Assembly: GCA_905215695.1 (NCBI GenBank)
Contig: CAJMQN010000002.1
Span: 1-64,000, forward strand
DNA: 64,000 nt
DNA from: an uncultured bacterium
GTDB lineage: Bacteria; Bacillota; Clostridia; Christensenellales; HGM11417
Direction of reading: 5' to 3'
Shown here piece after piece: positions 16,601-24,923 of this stretch; the first letter of the stretch is position 1; every line of letters begins with the position of its first letter. The notes beneath the pieces were generated by a model that saw nothing but the letters and a program-made list of their open reading frames with translations, did no database searches and had not been told where the DNA came from. The position numbers were made by a program, and so were the translations under genes.

Positions 16601-16894
16601 CTGTTTACCTTCCGCCTTGCCGAATGCAAGCGTAAAGGCTTCACCGAGTTTTTCGGCGATCTCGGTGATGTTCGAATACTCGTCAATAAGGTCACCAACC
16701 TTTTCGAGTGTAAGGGTTTTGTCTTCGTGGCAAAGCCCCGCATACACGATAATGAGCAAGTCTTTGATGCCCACGTGCGAAAGGTCAAGGGCCGTAATGC
16801 TTTTGCCCGTAAGGTCTTCTACCTTGACGAGCGCATTGATGCCGTATCTCAATGTTCTGGGTTTATCCAGATTGATGGTTACTCCGTTCTTCAT
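16592..16894 (-). CDS. Tail assembly chaperone (G-type)
   Basis: This 100-residue helical protein is encoded between the major tail protein and the tape measure. It begins MKNGVTINLDKPRTLRYG and contains LTLEKVGDLIDEYSN and EKLGEAFTLAFGKAEGKQGE. Length and position match G-type chaperones, with the GT extension immediately downstream. Translation normally stops at TAA 16592-16594, just past the G-rich slippery run. Confidence 0.85.
   Translation of the reverse strand: MKNGVTINLDKPRTLRYGINALVKVEDLTGKSITALDLSHVGIKDLLIIVYAGLCHEDKTLTLEKVGDLIDEYSNITEIAEKLGEAFTLAFGKAEGKQGE
16595..16601 (-). promoter_or_regulatory. Candidate -1 ribosomal frameshift site
   Basis: On the minus strand the heptamer G-GGG-GAA stands directly before the zero-frame TAA stop of the chaperone gene. 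In the -1 frame a stop lies only a few codons upstream and the extension frame is open through the site, so a shift is confined to this position. The run of five G allows re-pairing of the P-site tRNA. The lambda-like G/GT arrangement at this locus is well established; the exact heptamer used is inference. Confidence 0.7.
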
Positions 16895-16896
16895 TC

Positions 16897-17298
16897 TTAC
16901 TCTCCTTTATGAAAACTCAATTCGCCCGTACCCGTGAGTTCAAGGCTGATGCTGACCACATCGTCCACTGGGTCTTCGATTGACAAGCTGCTGATGTATG
17001 CCGTTCCCTGATAGTAGTTCGTTCCGTCCACATACAGTTTTACGGTTATGGTCGTGCCTGCGAGATATGCATCTTGCAGTGCTGCCTGTCCTTGCGTGTC
17101 GGTCGGGACTGAATAATCGCCTTCCGAACTCGCCGTCCACTCTTTAAGACCCGTGATGTAGTTCTTCCAATCATCACCGAGAGCGGTCGTTTCCAAAGTT
17201 TCGAGCGACAGTTCAAGCGACCAGTTCTTGATTGCGGCTACCTTTTGATTTCCGCTCTCACCGATAATCACTTTTCCGTTTTTACCTGCTACCGCCAT
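16897..17298 (-). CDS. Major tail (tube) protein
   Basis: This 133-residue protein forms the tail tube. It has the TP901-1-type pattern: GKVIIGESGNQKVAAIKNWSLE, LETTALGDDWKNYITGLKEW, a central tail-loop region (SEGDYSVPTDTQGQ), and the C-terminal YISSLSIEDPVDDVVSISLELTGTGEL. The start ATG has AGGAGG upstream. It sits before the chaperone genes, as in most siphoviruses. Confidence 0.9.
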   Translation of the reverse strand: MAVAGKNGKVIIGESGNQKVAAIKNWSLELSLETLETTALGDDWKNYITGLKEWTASSEGDYSVPTDTQGQAALQDAYLAGTTITVKLYVDGTNYYQGTAYISSLSIEDPVDDVVSISLELTGTGELSFHKGE

Positions 17299-17308
17299 TT
17301 TCGTCCTC

Positions 17309-17719
17309 CTATTTTTCGTTGTAATAAAACTCGAACTCGATGCTCGACAGGTACTCTTCCGTATTGAACTTCAACGCGGTGTTCCCGTTGTACTCGTAGT
17401 CCGTTTTAATGAAAACGGCTTGGATTTCTAAGCCGCACATATTTCCGTGAAAGTCTTGAAAGGCACGCTTTACCAATCTTGACAATTCTCTTGCTTTTTT
17501 GAATGTCCTGTCGTGACACACGAACTGTATCGTTTGCCTGACAAACCCCGTATCGCCTTGCAAAGCCGAATCGTAGTTGGCAAGCACGGGAGAATAAACG
17601 ATTGCCGGGAGTGGCGCGTCTTCGGGGAGCATTATGGGGAATATTTTATTCCCCACACATTCTCTTATCTGTTCGTTTTCGTTTAAATACACATATATTG
17701 CTTGGCAGATGTCCATCAT
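17309..17719 (-). CDS. Tail completion / head-tail joining protein (DUF3168-like)
   Basis: This 136-residue protein has the pattern IYVYLNENEQIRECVGNKIFPIMLPEDAPLPAIVYSPV near its N-terminus, which is diagnostic of the gp17-like DUF3168 family that completes the tail interface. It overlaps the preceding gp10-type gene by 4 bases. Two consecutive ATG codons open the gene. Confidence 0.82.
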   Translation of the reverse strand: MMDICQAIYVYLNENEQIRECVGNKIFPIMLPEDAPLPAIVYSPVLANYDSALQGDTGFVRQTIQFVCHDRTFKKARELSRLVKRAFQDFHGNMCGLEIQAVFIKTDYEYNGNTALKFNTEEYLSSIEFEFYYNEK

Positions 17720-18117
17720 AGTTTTCTCCCCACCGCGTTCGAGATTGCTTTCACGATCTCATCGTTTATCTTGTCGATGTTCCCATCCACGGCATTTCGC
17801 AGAAACGGATTGGCGGGTCTTCCCCTTGCACCGAGTTCCACGAATGTGCCGTATCGGAGCGACTTGTCATAGTCCACCGACACGGTCGCTTTCGTTTCCG
17901 TTGCTTTGCCTTCGTTGAGTTTCAGGCTTGCTTTCAGCGTTCCCGTATCCACCGGGCAATTCCGTCTTGCATCGTCAAGTGCAATTTTACCGCCTGCCTT
18001 TGCTCCCGTCATAAGCACCGATGATGCCGCATCTTCCATTGCTCGGATATCTTTCACGAGTTTGTCTGCGCCTTCTACTTTCGTTTTAACCTTGCGTTGC
18101 TTTGCGCTGTAGCCCAT
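17716..18117 (-). CDS. HK97 gp10-type tail/head morphogenesis protein
   Basis: This 133-residue protein has the family signature ALDDARRNCPVDTGTLKASL (about residues 47-66) and RYGTFVELGARGRPANPFLRNAVD (about 88-111). HK97 gp10 proteins act at the head-tail interface. It overlaps the preceding head closure gene by 32 bases. Confidence 0.9.
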   Translation of the reverse strand: MGYSAKQRKVKTKVEGADKLVKDIRAMEDAASSVLMTGAKAGGKIALDDARRNCPVDTGTLKASLKLNEGKATETKATVSVDYDKSLRYGTFVELGARGRPANPFLRNAVDGNIDKINDEIVKAISNAVGRKL

Positions 18118-18436
18118 CGTTCACGATCTCCTTGCAATTGAGTATTGTGGCTTTATGCCCCGTTTTATCGTCCGATACTCCGATTATTTCGTATAACGAG
18201 TTCCCGTATCGGACTCGGTTTAGAACGGTCACATCGGTTGTATATCGGAGCGTTATCTTCACCACAGTTTCCGCTGAAACTTGTTGCGAAGTGAAATACT
18301 CCGTACCGCTCACAGGCTCGATTCTCGCCCATCTGATGCCCGTAGTCACCCACTTGCCTTCTTGCCCGCCGCAATCGTCTCTCTCCCACACAAAGGTCAG
18401 GATTTTCACCTTTCGGTTGAGCTTGCCAATGTCCAT
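18086..18436 (-). CDS. Head closure protein (SPP1 gp16-like)
   Basis: This 116-residue beta-rich protein has the family pattern MDIGKLNRKVKILTFVWERDDCGGQEGKWVTTG and the C-terminal YGNSLYEIIGVSDDKTGHKATILNCKEI. These proteins close the connector after DNA packaging and dock the tail. Its start overlaps the stop of the preceding connector gene. Confidence 0.88.
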   Translation of the reverse strand: MDIGKLNRKVKILTFVWERDDCGGQEGKWVTTGIRWARIEPVSGTEYFTSQQVSAETVVKITLRYTTDVTVLNRVRYGNSLYEIIGVSDDKTGHKATILNCKEIVNDGLQRKATQG

Positions 18437-18732
18437 CAGAACCTCTCTTTCCTGTAGGCGAACAGCATTCGTCTGACAAGGTCAAGGGTTTCGGATATGT
18501 CGATACCCGTCTTATCCTTTGAGATTTGCCTTTCTTCGTAAAGCGTGGCTACAACTATAAGCATTGCTTGCCGCACAGTTTCGGGAAGAGGTTCAAGTTC
18601 CGCAAGCGGTCTTCGAAGCACATCTTCCGTCAATTCCTGTGCAGCCACAATCAGCGAGGCTATGAGATTTTCCTCATCATCGCCGTCAACTCTCAAAAAC
18701 TCTTTGGCTTCTTGAAGAGTAATCATACTCAT
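18436..18732 (-). CDS. Head-tail connector adaptor protein
   Basis: This 98-residue all-helical protein begins MSMITLQEAKEFLRVDGDDEENLIASLIVAAQE, the typical opening of gp6/gp15-type DNA-packaging adaptors, which bind beneath the portal. The gene follows the capsid gene. Confidence 0.9.
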   Translation of the reverse strand: MSMITLQEAKEFLRVDGDDEENLIASLIVAAQELTEDVLRRPLAELEPLPETVRQAMLIVVATLYEERQISKDKTGIDISETLDLVRRMLFAYRKERF

Positions 18733-18753
18733 ACCTCCCTAATGTATTTTGGT

Positions 18754-20040
18754 TTACGCGCCCCTCTTTGCAAGAGTGACGAACGGCGAAACAGTCGCAC
18801 TTCCCTTGTAAGGAGTGAGCGGTTTCGTCCAGATAGGTTTACCATCAACCCTGTAGATGAAACGGAACACGTTCTCATCGTAAAGGAATCTGACGTGAAT
18901 GGAACTTGCCGACTTCACACCGCCTTTGTCGATGAGAAGGTACTGACCGATATCCGCAAGGATGATGTCACCAACTTCGCCTGCGGCACTACACTGTTCG
19001 ATAGGCACAACAGGTCTGCCGAAGAGCGTGCCGTAGGGTTTCTCGGAAAGACCGCCTGCCGGGATATACACGGGTTTATCTCCGATTTTGAGCGTGTAAA
19101 GGTAAGGTTCAAGTTCTTGGTTGATATACCACACCGCGTTCGCTCTGGAACGAGACCAAAGCCTGTTCCACATCTTGATGAGGTTCTCCACGGTAATGAT
19201 ATCCGTCTGGCTTGCTTCTTTCGCCACGGTCACGATTGCGCCGCTGTTCAAAATACCAAGCGGTTCGCCTTCGCCGCTACCCGAAAGGATGGCATCGTCA
19301 ATCTTGAAGCCGAACTCTTCTGCGAATGCCTGACGAATAACGGCTTCGAGTGCCGCTGCGTCCTGCAAGAGTTCATCGGTCGCATAGCAAAGACCCGTGA
19401 GCTTCTTGAGCGAGAGTTCCATCTGTCTGAACTTGGGTTTGCTTGCGGTGATCTCATCCGCTTCGCCTTCCCAGTAGGTCTGCACACCGCCCCAACGAGA
19501 ACCATTCGCACGGCTGTCTTCGTCAATGGCGTTGATTTTCATTCCATTCGCGTTGGTGCTGATAGGAATCTTCTTGACCTTGCTTGCGAGAATACCCGTT
19601 TCATAGGTTCTCTTCAAGAGTTCGGTCACAAAGTCCTGCTGAACAAGGAAACCGCCGTCCGAGGGAGTGCTTTCGTTAAGACCGCTTGCCGCTCTCGTGG
19701 TGAGTCTTTCGTCCACCTTGCCGCCCGGCGTTGCCGCTCTGTATGCCGCCATGAGCTGTTCGCCGAAAGACGCGAATCTCTTTTCGTTGTCCTTGGCGGG
19801 AGTGGGTTTCACTTCGGGTTTCTCGGTCGAACGATCTTCGGGTTCGATAGCGAGAAGTTTTTCCGCTCTGCCGATGCTTTCATCCCACGCGCGGATTTCC
19901 TCTTCGTACTTATCGATGTCCTTCTGTTCATCTTCGGAGAGGAAACGGTCTTCTGCTTCCGCCTTGTTAAGCACCGCCATCGCTTTGAGTCTTGCGTCCT
20001 CTCTCTTTGCCTTCATTTCGAGAATTTTCTTCATATTCAT
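18754..20040 (-). CDS. HK97-fold major capsid protein
   Basis: This 428-residue capsid subunit precursor has an N-terminal coiled-coil scaffolding (delta) domain of about 115 residues (RLKAMAVLNKAEAEDRFLSEDEQ), the likely substrate of the neighbouring protease. The mature HK97-fold region follows, with STPSDGGFLVQQDFVTELLK, LQDAAALEAVIRQAFAEEFG, the GEGEPLGILN segment, AVWYINQELEPYLYTLK and the C-terminal VDGKPIWTKPLTPYKGS. It is 14 bases from the protease gene. Confidence 0.95.
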   Translation of the reverse strand: MNMKKILEMKAKREDARLKAMAVLNKAEAEDRFLSEDEQKDIDKYEEEIRAWDESIGRAEKLLAIEPEDRSTEKPEVKPTPAKDNEKRFASFGEQLMAAYRAATPGGKVDERLTTRAASGLNESTPSDGGFLVQQDFVTELLKRTYETGILASKVKKIPISTNANGMKINAIDEDSRANGSRWGGVQTYWEGEADEITASKPKFRQMELSLKKLTGLCYATDELLQDAAALEAVIRQAFAEEFGFKIDDAILSGSGEGEPLGILNSGAIVTVAKEASQTDIITVENLIKMWNRLWSRSRANAVWYINQELEPYLYTLKIGDKPVYIPAGGLSEKPYGTLFGRPVVPIEQCSAAGEVGDIILADIGQYLLIDKGGVKSASSIHVRFLYDENVFRFIYRVDGKPIWTKPLTPYKGSATVSPFVTLAKRGA

Positions 20041-20054
20041 CTGTTTTCCTCCGA

Positions 20055-20690
20055 TTAAATGATTTTGAATTTTGCTTGCAGGTTCTTAAGTTTTTCCTGC
20101 TGTTTTGCCTTTTTAACTGCGTTTTCCGTTTCTTCCGCTACTTTGCGTTGCTCGGTCTTATACACGTCATATTCTTGCATTGCACGAACACCGACATCGG
20201 TTGCCGTGTATGCCGGGAACGTTACGGGCGAGACGTCAAACAAGCGAACCTTTTTGAGTTCTCGTGTGTCGATTCCGTCTTTGGATGACCATTCATCGTC
20301 TTCCACAACGAAACCGATTGACATCTGCGAAATGTCCCCACGGCGGATGCTCGTGGTGATGTCCCTTGCCCAACTCGTATCCGGCGGAGTAATGCGGACA
20401 CGGAGTCCTACATCGTCTTCTACGAGTTCAAGCGTTCCCGCTCTGTTTCTGCCGAGTACATAGTTTGGATCGTGATTGAACAACGCGCGGATATCGTCCC
20501 TGCCGATGCTCTCCGCAAACGCGCCCTTTCGCACTTTCTCTTTGAACGGAAAAATACCACCCAAGGTTTCAGACCACGAATCGAAAACGGCGGCGTGTCC
20601 TTCGATACACGTTCCGCCGTCACTTTCGTTTATTCTTATTTCCTTTAGCGGGAGCATTCGGAGTTCCTTTTTGTTCGTTTTCTTCTCCAT
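20055..20690 (-). CDS. HK97-type prohead maturation protease
   Basis: This 211-residue serine protease cleaves the capsid delta domain. The probable catalytic His is in ALFNHDPNYVLGR (about residue 72) and the Ser in DISQMSIGFVVEDD (about residue 119), matching the U35 family. The C-terminal 45 residues are a charged coiled coil. The start at 20690 overlaps the portal gene by 71 bases but is supported by GGAGG five bases upstream. Confidence 0.93.
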   Translation of the reverse strand: MEKKTNKKELRMLPLKEIRINESDGGTCIEGHAAVFDSWSETLGGIFPFKEKVRKGAFAESIGRDDIRALFNHDPNYVLGRNRAGTLELVEDDVGLRVRITPPDTSWARDITTSIRRGDISQMSIGFVVEDDEWSSKDGIDTRELKKVRLFDVSPVTFPAYTATDVGVRAMQEYDVYKTEQRKVAEETENAVKKAKQQEKLKNLQAKFKII

Positions 20691-21948
20691 CGCTACCTCC
20701 TTCGTCTGGATTGTTTTGTTTGTTCTGTTGTCCGACTTGCGCCGACATCATCGAGCCGTTGACGAGATAATCGTCACCGCCCTGTTCCGCCGGGACAAGA
20801 CTCATATCTTCAAGCCGCCTTATATCGTTGATAGACAACCACCCGTTTTGCCGCCCTATGGAATAGCCTTCCATTCGGGATTTGTAGTCACCACGCAATA
20901 GCCCATCCACATTGAACTTGGCGAAATACAAAAGCCGTTCTTTCTCGTCAAGGAGTGAACGGCTTATCTCTTGCTCCCACCTTACAAGCCACGGCCGTAT
21001 GGTGTGCTGAACAAACTCTATGGATTGGTGTTCTATGTTGGAAAAGGTTGCCCTTTCAAGGTCTCCGACAAGATGCGGCGGAACACGGAAGATACGGCAT
21101 ATCTCGTTCACTTGATACTTTCTCGTTTCCAAGAACTGTGCGTCTTCGGGTGCGATGCCTATGGTGTGGTACTTCATCCCTTCTTCAAGCACCGCCACCT
21201 TATGGCTGTTCCTTGTTCCCTGATACACTTGATTCCAAGACTGTCGGAGTTTTTCGGGATCTTTGAGCGTGCCGGGGTGTTCCAACACACCGCCCGGTCT
21301 TGCTCCGTTACCGAAGAACTTCGCACCGTACTCTTCCGTTGCCAAGGCGAGTCCGACAGCCTCTCTTGCTTGCGCTATGGGACTTAAGCCTTTAACTCCG
21401 TCTATGGACATTGCTTTGATGTGGAAGATTTGGTCTGGACGATAGACATAGGTTTTGTTGGTTATTTCGTCCGAATAGGTATACTTAATCTTGCCCGTGG
21501 TGCTGTCACGTTCCACTACCATTTGGTTCGGCTTTAAGTACCACAGTTCGGTCGTATGACCTTGTTTTCGGATGATTCTTGCGTATGCGTTACCCCACAA
21601 AAGGAGCGATGTCATCATCGTTTCCCTGAACTCGAAACTCGTCATCTCTTCGTTAGGGAACTCATAAAGGCAAGAAAAAAGCGGATGTTGCTCCGCCATT
21701 TCATTCTTACCGCCTTTACCTTTCTTAAATAGGTGTAGCGGTAAACTCGCTATTGTCTCCGCCAAGATCTTCACGCAAGCATAAACGGCGGAAGTTTGCA
21801 TCGCCCGCATTTCGTCCACATTGATGCCGCTGTTGCTGTTGCCGATAAAGTCGACATCTATACCCCTGATGAAGTCTTGCATTTCCTTTGACGGTGCTGT
21901 TCGTTTCTCTTTTGTAGGAGCGTCTCTGCTCCGTCCGAATATTCCCAT
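20620..21948 (-). CDS. Phage portal protein (HK97 gp3 family)
   Basis: This 442-residue portal subunit forms the ring through which DNA enters the capsid. Signatures are AVYACVKILAETIASLPLHLF, ETMMTSLLLWGNAYARIIR, YRPDQIFHIKAMSIDGVKG and FRVPPHLVGDLERATFSNIEHQ. The C-terminal 40 residues are Gln, Asn and Lys-rich and probably disordered. The start ATG at 21948 follows GGAGG. Confidence 0.95.
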   Translation of the reverse strand: MGIFGRSRDAPTKEKRTAPSKEMQDFIRGIDVDFIGNSNSGINVDEMRAMQTSAVYACVKILAETIASLPLHLFKKGKGGKNEMAEQHPLFSCLYEFPNEEMTSFEFRETMMTSLLLWGNAYARIIRKQGHTTELWYLKPNQMVVERDSTTGKIKYTYSDEITNKTYVYRPDQIFHIKAMSIDGVKGLSPIAQAREAVGLALATEEYGAKFFGNGARPGGVLEHPGTLKDPEKLRQSWNQVYQGTRNSHKVAVLEEGMKYHTIGIAPEDAQFLETRKYQVNEICRIFRVPPHLVGDLERATFSNIEHQSIEFVQHTIRPWLVRWEQEISRSLLDEKERLLYFAKFNVDGLLRGDYKSRMEGYSIGRQNGWLSINDIRRLEDMSLVPAEQGGDDYLVNGSMMSAQVGQQNKQNNPDEGGSDGEENEQKGTPNAPAKGNKNKRK

Positions 21949-21969
21949 TTTACCTCCATAAATATCTGC

Positions 21970-23286
21970 TTAATCGTAGATTTCCACCCCGTCACGGACA
22001 TGTTTTACCTGCACCGTCGGGCAGAGTTCCTTGTATCGTCTGACAATGACATCGCAATACTTCGGTTCGAGTTCTATCGCACAGCACTTGCGGTTCAGTT
22101 GCTCTGCCGCCACCAAGGTCGAGCCGCTACCGCCGAATGGTTCAAGCACGGTATCCCCTTCGTGGCTGCTGTTGTAGATGAGTTTGGCACAAAGGGTTAT
22201 CGGCTTCATTGTCGGATGATCGGCGGACTTGGATGGCTTATTGTCGAGAATGACCGAAGTCGGTTGCTCGAACAGTTTATCGATGAAGTCCACAAGGTCG
22301 GCTTTGCTCATCTTCCTTGCGTTCAATCTTACGTCTTCATAGACCGTTGAGAGCGTTCTGTCGTTGATGAAGTAATGCCCCGCACCTTCTTTCCACCCGT
22401 ACAAGATAGGCTCGTGTATCCACTGATAGTCCTGTCTGCCAAGCGTAAAGTGGTTCTTATACCACACAAGTGTTTGCGCGTATTTGAAGCCCGCATTCAC
22501 CATTGCCTTGATGAAGTTTACAGATTCTTTCGTGCTGTGAAACACATACACGGGTGCACCTTTTTTGAGATTTGCCTCCGCAGCCTTATAAAAACTCAAA
22601 AGGAACTGATAAAACTCGTCTTCGGAGAGATTGTCGTTTGCGATGTTTCTGTCTTTACCGTTTATCGTTCCGCCGTAGTCCACATTATACGGCGGATCGG
22701 TTACCATAACATCGGCATACTTGTCTTCCAAGACCTTTGCCACATCTTCCTTTTGGGTGCAATCGCCACAAAACAGTCGATGCTGTCCAAGTATCCATAG
22801 GTCACCGCGTTTGGTCTTCGGTTCGGCAATCTCTTCTATGGCTGTTTCGGCATCGAAATCGTCTTCGTGGACATTCTCCATACTGCCGCTACCAAACAGT
22901 TCCTGTGCTTCGGCAAGGTCAAAACCCGTGAGAGTGATATCGTAACCGCTCCCGTCAAGGTCTTTCAAAAGGTTTGCCAATAGGTCGTTATCCCACTCGC
23001 CGCTGATTTTGTTCATTGCGATGTTGAGTGCCTTTTCCTTTTTTTCGTCAAGGTCAATCACCACGCAGTCGACTTCTTCATAACCAAGGTCTTTCATTAC
23101 CTTTAGCCTTTGGTGGCCGCCGACAACCGCTCCCGTTCGCTTGTTCCATATAACGGGTTCGACATAGCCGAACTCTTGAATACTTCGTTTGAGCTTCTCG
23201 TACTCGGCATCGCCCGGTCGCAAGTCCTTACGAGGATTGTACTCAGCGGCTTTGAGTTCGTCCACCTTTCTTCTCTCTATTTTCAT
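21970..23286 (-). CDS. ParB-domain / DNA methyltransferase fusion
   Basis: This 438-residue protein has a ParB/sulfiredoxin-like N-terminal domain (residues about 1-110, GAVVGGHQRLKVMKDLGYEEV at 52-72) joined to an amino-methyltransferase. The catalytic motif DPPYN is at 197-201 and the SAM-binding motif EPFGGSGSTLVAAE near residue 385. DPPY before FxGxG is the beta-type order, used for N6-adenine or N4-cytosine methylation. Fusions of this type are common in Firmicutes phages, between terminase and portal, and probably protect phage DNA from host restriction. AGGAGG precedes the start. No cognate restriction enzyme is adjacent. Confidence 0.92.
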   Translation of the reverse strand: MKIERRKVDELKAAEYNPRKDLRPGDAEYEKLKRSIQEFGYVEPVIWNKRTGAVVGGHQRLKVMKDLGYEEVDCVVIDLDEKKEKALNIAMNKISGEWDNDLLANLLKDLDGSGYDITLTGFDLAEAQELFGSGSMENVHEDDFDAETAIEEIAEPKTKRGDLWILGQHRLFCGDCTQKEDVAKVLEDKYADVMVTDPPYNVDYGGTINGKDRNIANDNLSEDEFYQFLLSFYKAAEANLKKGAPVYVFHSTKESVNFIKAMVNAGFKYAQTLVWYKNHFTLGRQDYQWIHEPILYGWKEGAGHYFINDRTLSTVYEDVRLNARKMSKADLVDFIDKLFEQPTSVILDNKPSKSADHPTMKPITLCAKLIYNSSHEGDTVLEPFGGSGSTLVAAEQLNRKCCAIELEPKYCDVIVRRYKELCPTVQVKHVRDGVEIYD

Positions 23287-23307
23287 TCATTCCTCCTGTT
23301 TTGGGTA

Positions 23308-23340
23308 TGAAAAAACCGCACTCGGTTTGAGTACGGTTTT
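23308..23340 (-). terminator. Terminator after the HEPN cargo operon
   Basis: The stem AAAACCGTACTC / GAGTGCGGTTTT (one mismatch) with a 5-base loop is followed by TTTTTT on the minus strand. It lies 16 bases after the stop codon of the gene at 23357 and insulates the cargo operon from the late genes. Confidence 0.9.
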
Positions 23341-23356
23341 CCATGTTTTTTCCTGA

Positions 23357-24034
23357 TCACTCGTAGTATTCTTTCATCTCTTGTATATACTCTATGTATC
23401 GACATAAATAATCAAAGACAAAATCCAACATCGTTGCGACATATGCTATCTGTTCTTGCAATAATTCCATATCGACCATCACATTTTGTAATGTCGCATT
23501 GTAGAACATGTCTTCATTTTTTGAATTAATTGGATATCTTGCAAATGCCATGTCATTGGTCTTTTCGAAAATATTATCAATAAACTTCTTTACAAGTTTT
23601 ATTGCTGTTATCGACTCAGCAACTTCATTATTATTTTCTTTTGCCTTAAATTTTTGTAACAGTTTTAATGTTACGTCTGACAATTGTTTTATATCATGTC
23701 CACCTTCAATTTTTGCCTTATCATATAAAATTATATTCAAATAATCGTTGATTGCTTTAAGCGATAGCTCTACCGCATGAACAACATTAAAGAGGATTGG
23801 GAAAATAAATATATCGGCTTTCTTATCTGAATTATCTTCCAAACACTTGGAAATAAGAGCATCGGCGGTCTCAAAATACCCTTCTGCCAAAGACCAAAAA
23901 CTCATCCCATCATCTTTTGATATTCTCCAATTCATATAAGATGTAGTATTGATTGTACGTCCTTGGCAAAAAAATGATTTCATTTTTTTCGATAATTCTT
24001 GTATCTTTGTATAATCTACTCTTTCAAAAAACAT
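23357..24034 (-). CDS. HEPN-like protein, second of an adjacent pair
   Basis: This 225-residue helical, Lys- and Asn-rich protein is AT-rich compared with the flanking phage genes. The segment FNVVHAVELSLKAI (about residues 83-96), followed by GHDIKQLSDVTLKLL and later MAFARYP, fits the pattern of HEPN domains of the MNT/HEPN group (hA.E..lKA...HDl..L... aRYP). The R-x4-6-H RNase motif itself is not evident. It starts 10 bases after the other HEPN-type gene. Function is unproven; a toxin-antitoxin or abortive-infection role is inferred from family and context. Confidence 0.55.
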   Translation of the reverse strand: MFFERVDYTKIQELSKKMKSFFCQGRTINTTSYMNWRISKDDGMSFWSLAEGYFETADALISKCLEDNSDKKADIFIFPILFNVVHAVELSLKAINDYLNIILYDKAKIEGGHDIKQLSDVTLKLLQKFKAKENNNEVAESITAIKLVKKFIDNIFEKTNDMAFARYPINSKNEDMFYNATLQNVMVDMELLQEQIAYVATMLDFVFDYLCRYIEYIQEMKEYYE

Positions 24035-24044
24035 TTTTTATTCC

Positions 24045-24479
24045 TTATATACGATTATACTTTCTCAATACATCGAATCTTATATCTTCTATATTTTTCG
24101 AAAGCTTTTCAAGTCGATTGTGGTCATTTTCAAGTCTACGCGCTTGTTTTATAAAAGCATCTTCCCATTCTCGCCCTTGCTTATAAACAAACATTACATA
24201 TCCTTTATGCGCCCAGTGATTTCGAATTTCCGTTATCTGTGACAGAAGGTCATAATCTTCTTCGCTAAAATATGGATCTTCGCTTATATCCAATCTTTTC
24301 AATTTTCCAAGAACATTTCCTAAAGTCGACTTGTTCCTTTCCAGTTCATCAAATGTTTTGCGATGATCACCCTTCAGCATTGCAGAGTAAATCCAACGAA
24401 TATCATTCTCAATGCACTGGCAGTATTCAATTGTTTCGCCAACATATTCATGAAACTCATTAATATTGTTTATGTACAT
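24045..24479 (-). CDS. HEPN-type protein with RNase motif
   Basis: This 144-residue helical protein contains ITEIRNHWAHKGYVMF, in which R86-x4-H91 is the HEPN ribonuclease motif. HEPN proteins cut RNA in toxin-antitoxin, abortive infection and CRISPR-linked systems. Two further helices follow and the C-terminus is basic. The ATG lies behind a G-rich ribosome binding site. The codon use is more AT-rich than in the structural genes on either side, suggesting recent acquisition. Confidence 0.6.
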   Translation of the reverse strand: MYINNINEFHEYVGETIEYCQCIENDIRWIYSAMLKGDHRKTFDELERNKSTLGNVLGKLKRLDISEDPYFSEEDYDLLSQITEIRNHWAHKGYVMFVYKQGREWEDAFIKQARRLENDHNRLEKLSKNIEDIRFDVLRKYNRI

Positions 24480-24496
24480 TGATTATCCCCCCATAT

Positions 24497-24922
24497 CTAC
24501 TTCTTTCGCTTTTCCTCGTAAGACTCTTTCAGTCTGTCTATTGCCATTTCTACACTCATTGTGTGATATGGGAAATAGGTTATCCGCATCGTCTTTGCGG
24601 GCGCTTGCTTGTAAATCTCTTTACTGCTTTCACCCGTATAATAATGCCAACTGCGATAAACATACCCCGTCCAATACATCGTTTCTCGGTCGTATGTCTC
24701 ACCGCCCGTTTTCAACTTATCTTTGAGCTCGTCAAGAATACGCTCCATAATGTACTCTTTGCCTGCCCATTGCATATGGTTGAATTCCGAGTCAAGGTCG
24801 CTCGCTATGTTTGACAGCATAAAAGCCTTTATAAAGGTTTCACTATCCAAACCTTTTTCGATAGACATCTCGAACAATTGCCCTTGCATATCCGAAAGTG
24901 CCGATTGTAAACTGTCGCTCAT
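24497..24922 (-). CDS. Partner protein of the XRE-ART gene
   Basis: This 141-residue helical acidic protein contains FIKAFMLSNIASDLDSEFNHMQWAGKEYI in its first third and a Trp/Tyr-rich middle (YWTGYVYRSWHYYTG). I do not recognise a named family. The start ATG at 24922 is preferred over a GTG three codons upstream because GAGGTG stands six bases before it. It begins at the stop of the XRE-ART gene, the tight coupling expected of a toxin-antitoxin partner, which is inference. Confidence 0.6.
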   Translation of the reverse strand: MSDSLQSALSDMQGQLFEMSIEKGLDSETFIKAFMLSNIASDLDSEFNHMQWAGKEYIMERILDELKDKLKTGGETYDRETMYWTGYVYRSWHYYTGESSKEIYKQAPAKTMRITYFPYHTMSVEMAIDRLKESYEEKRKK

Positions 24923-24923
24923 A

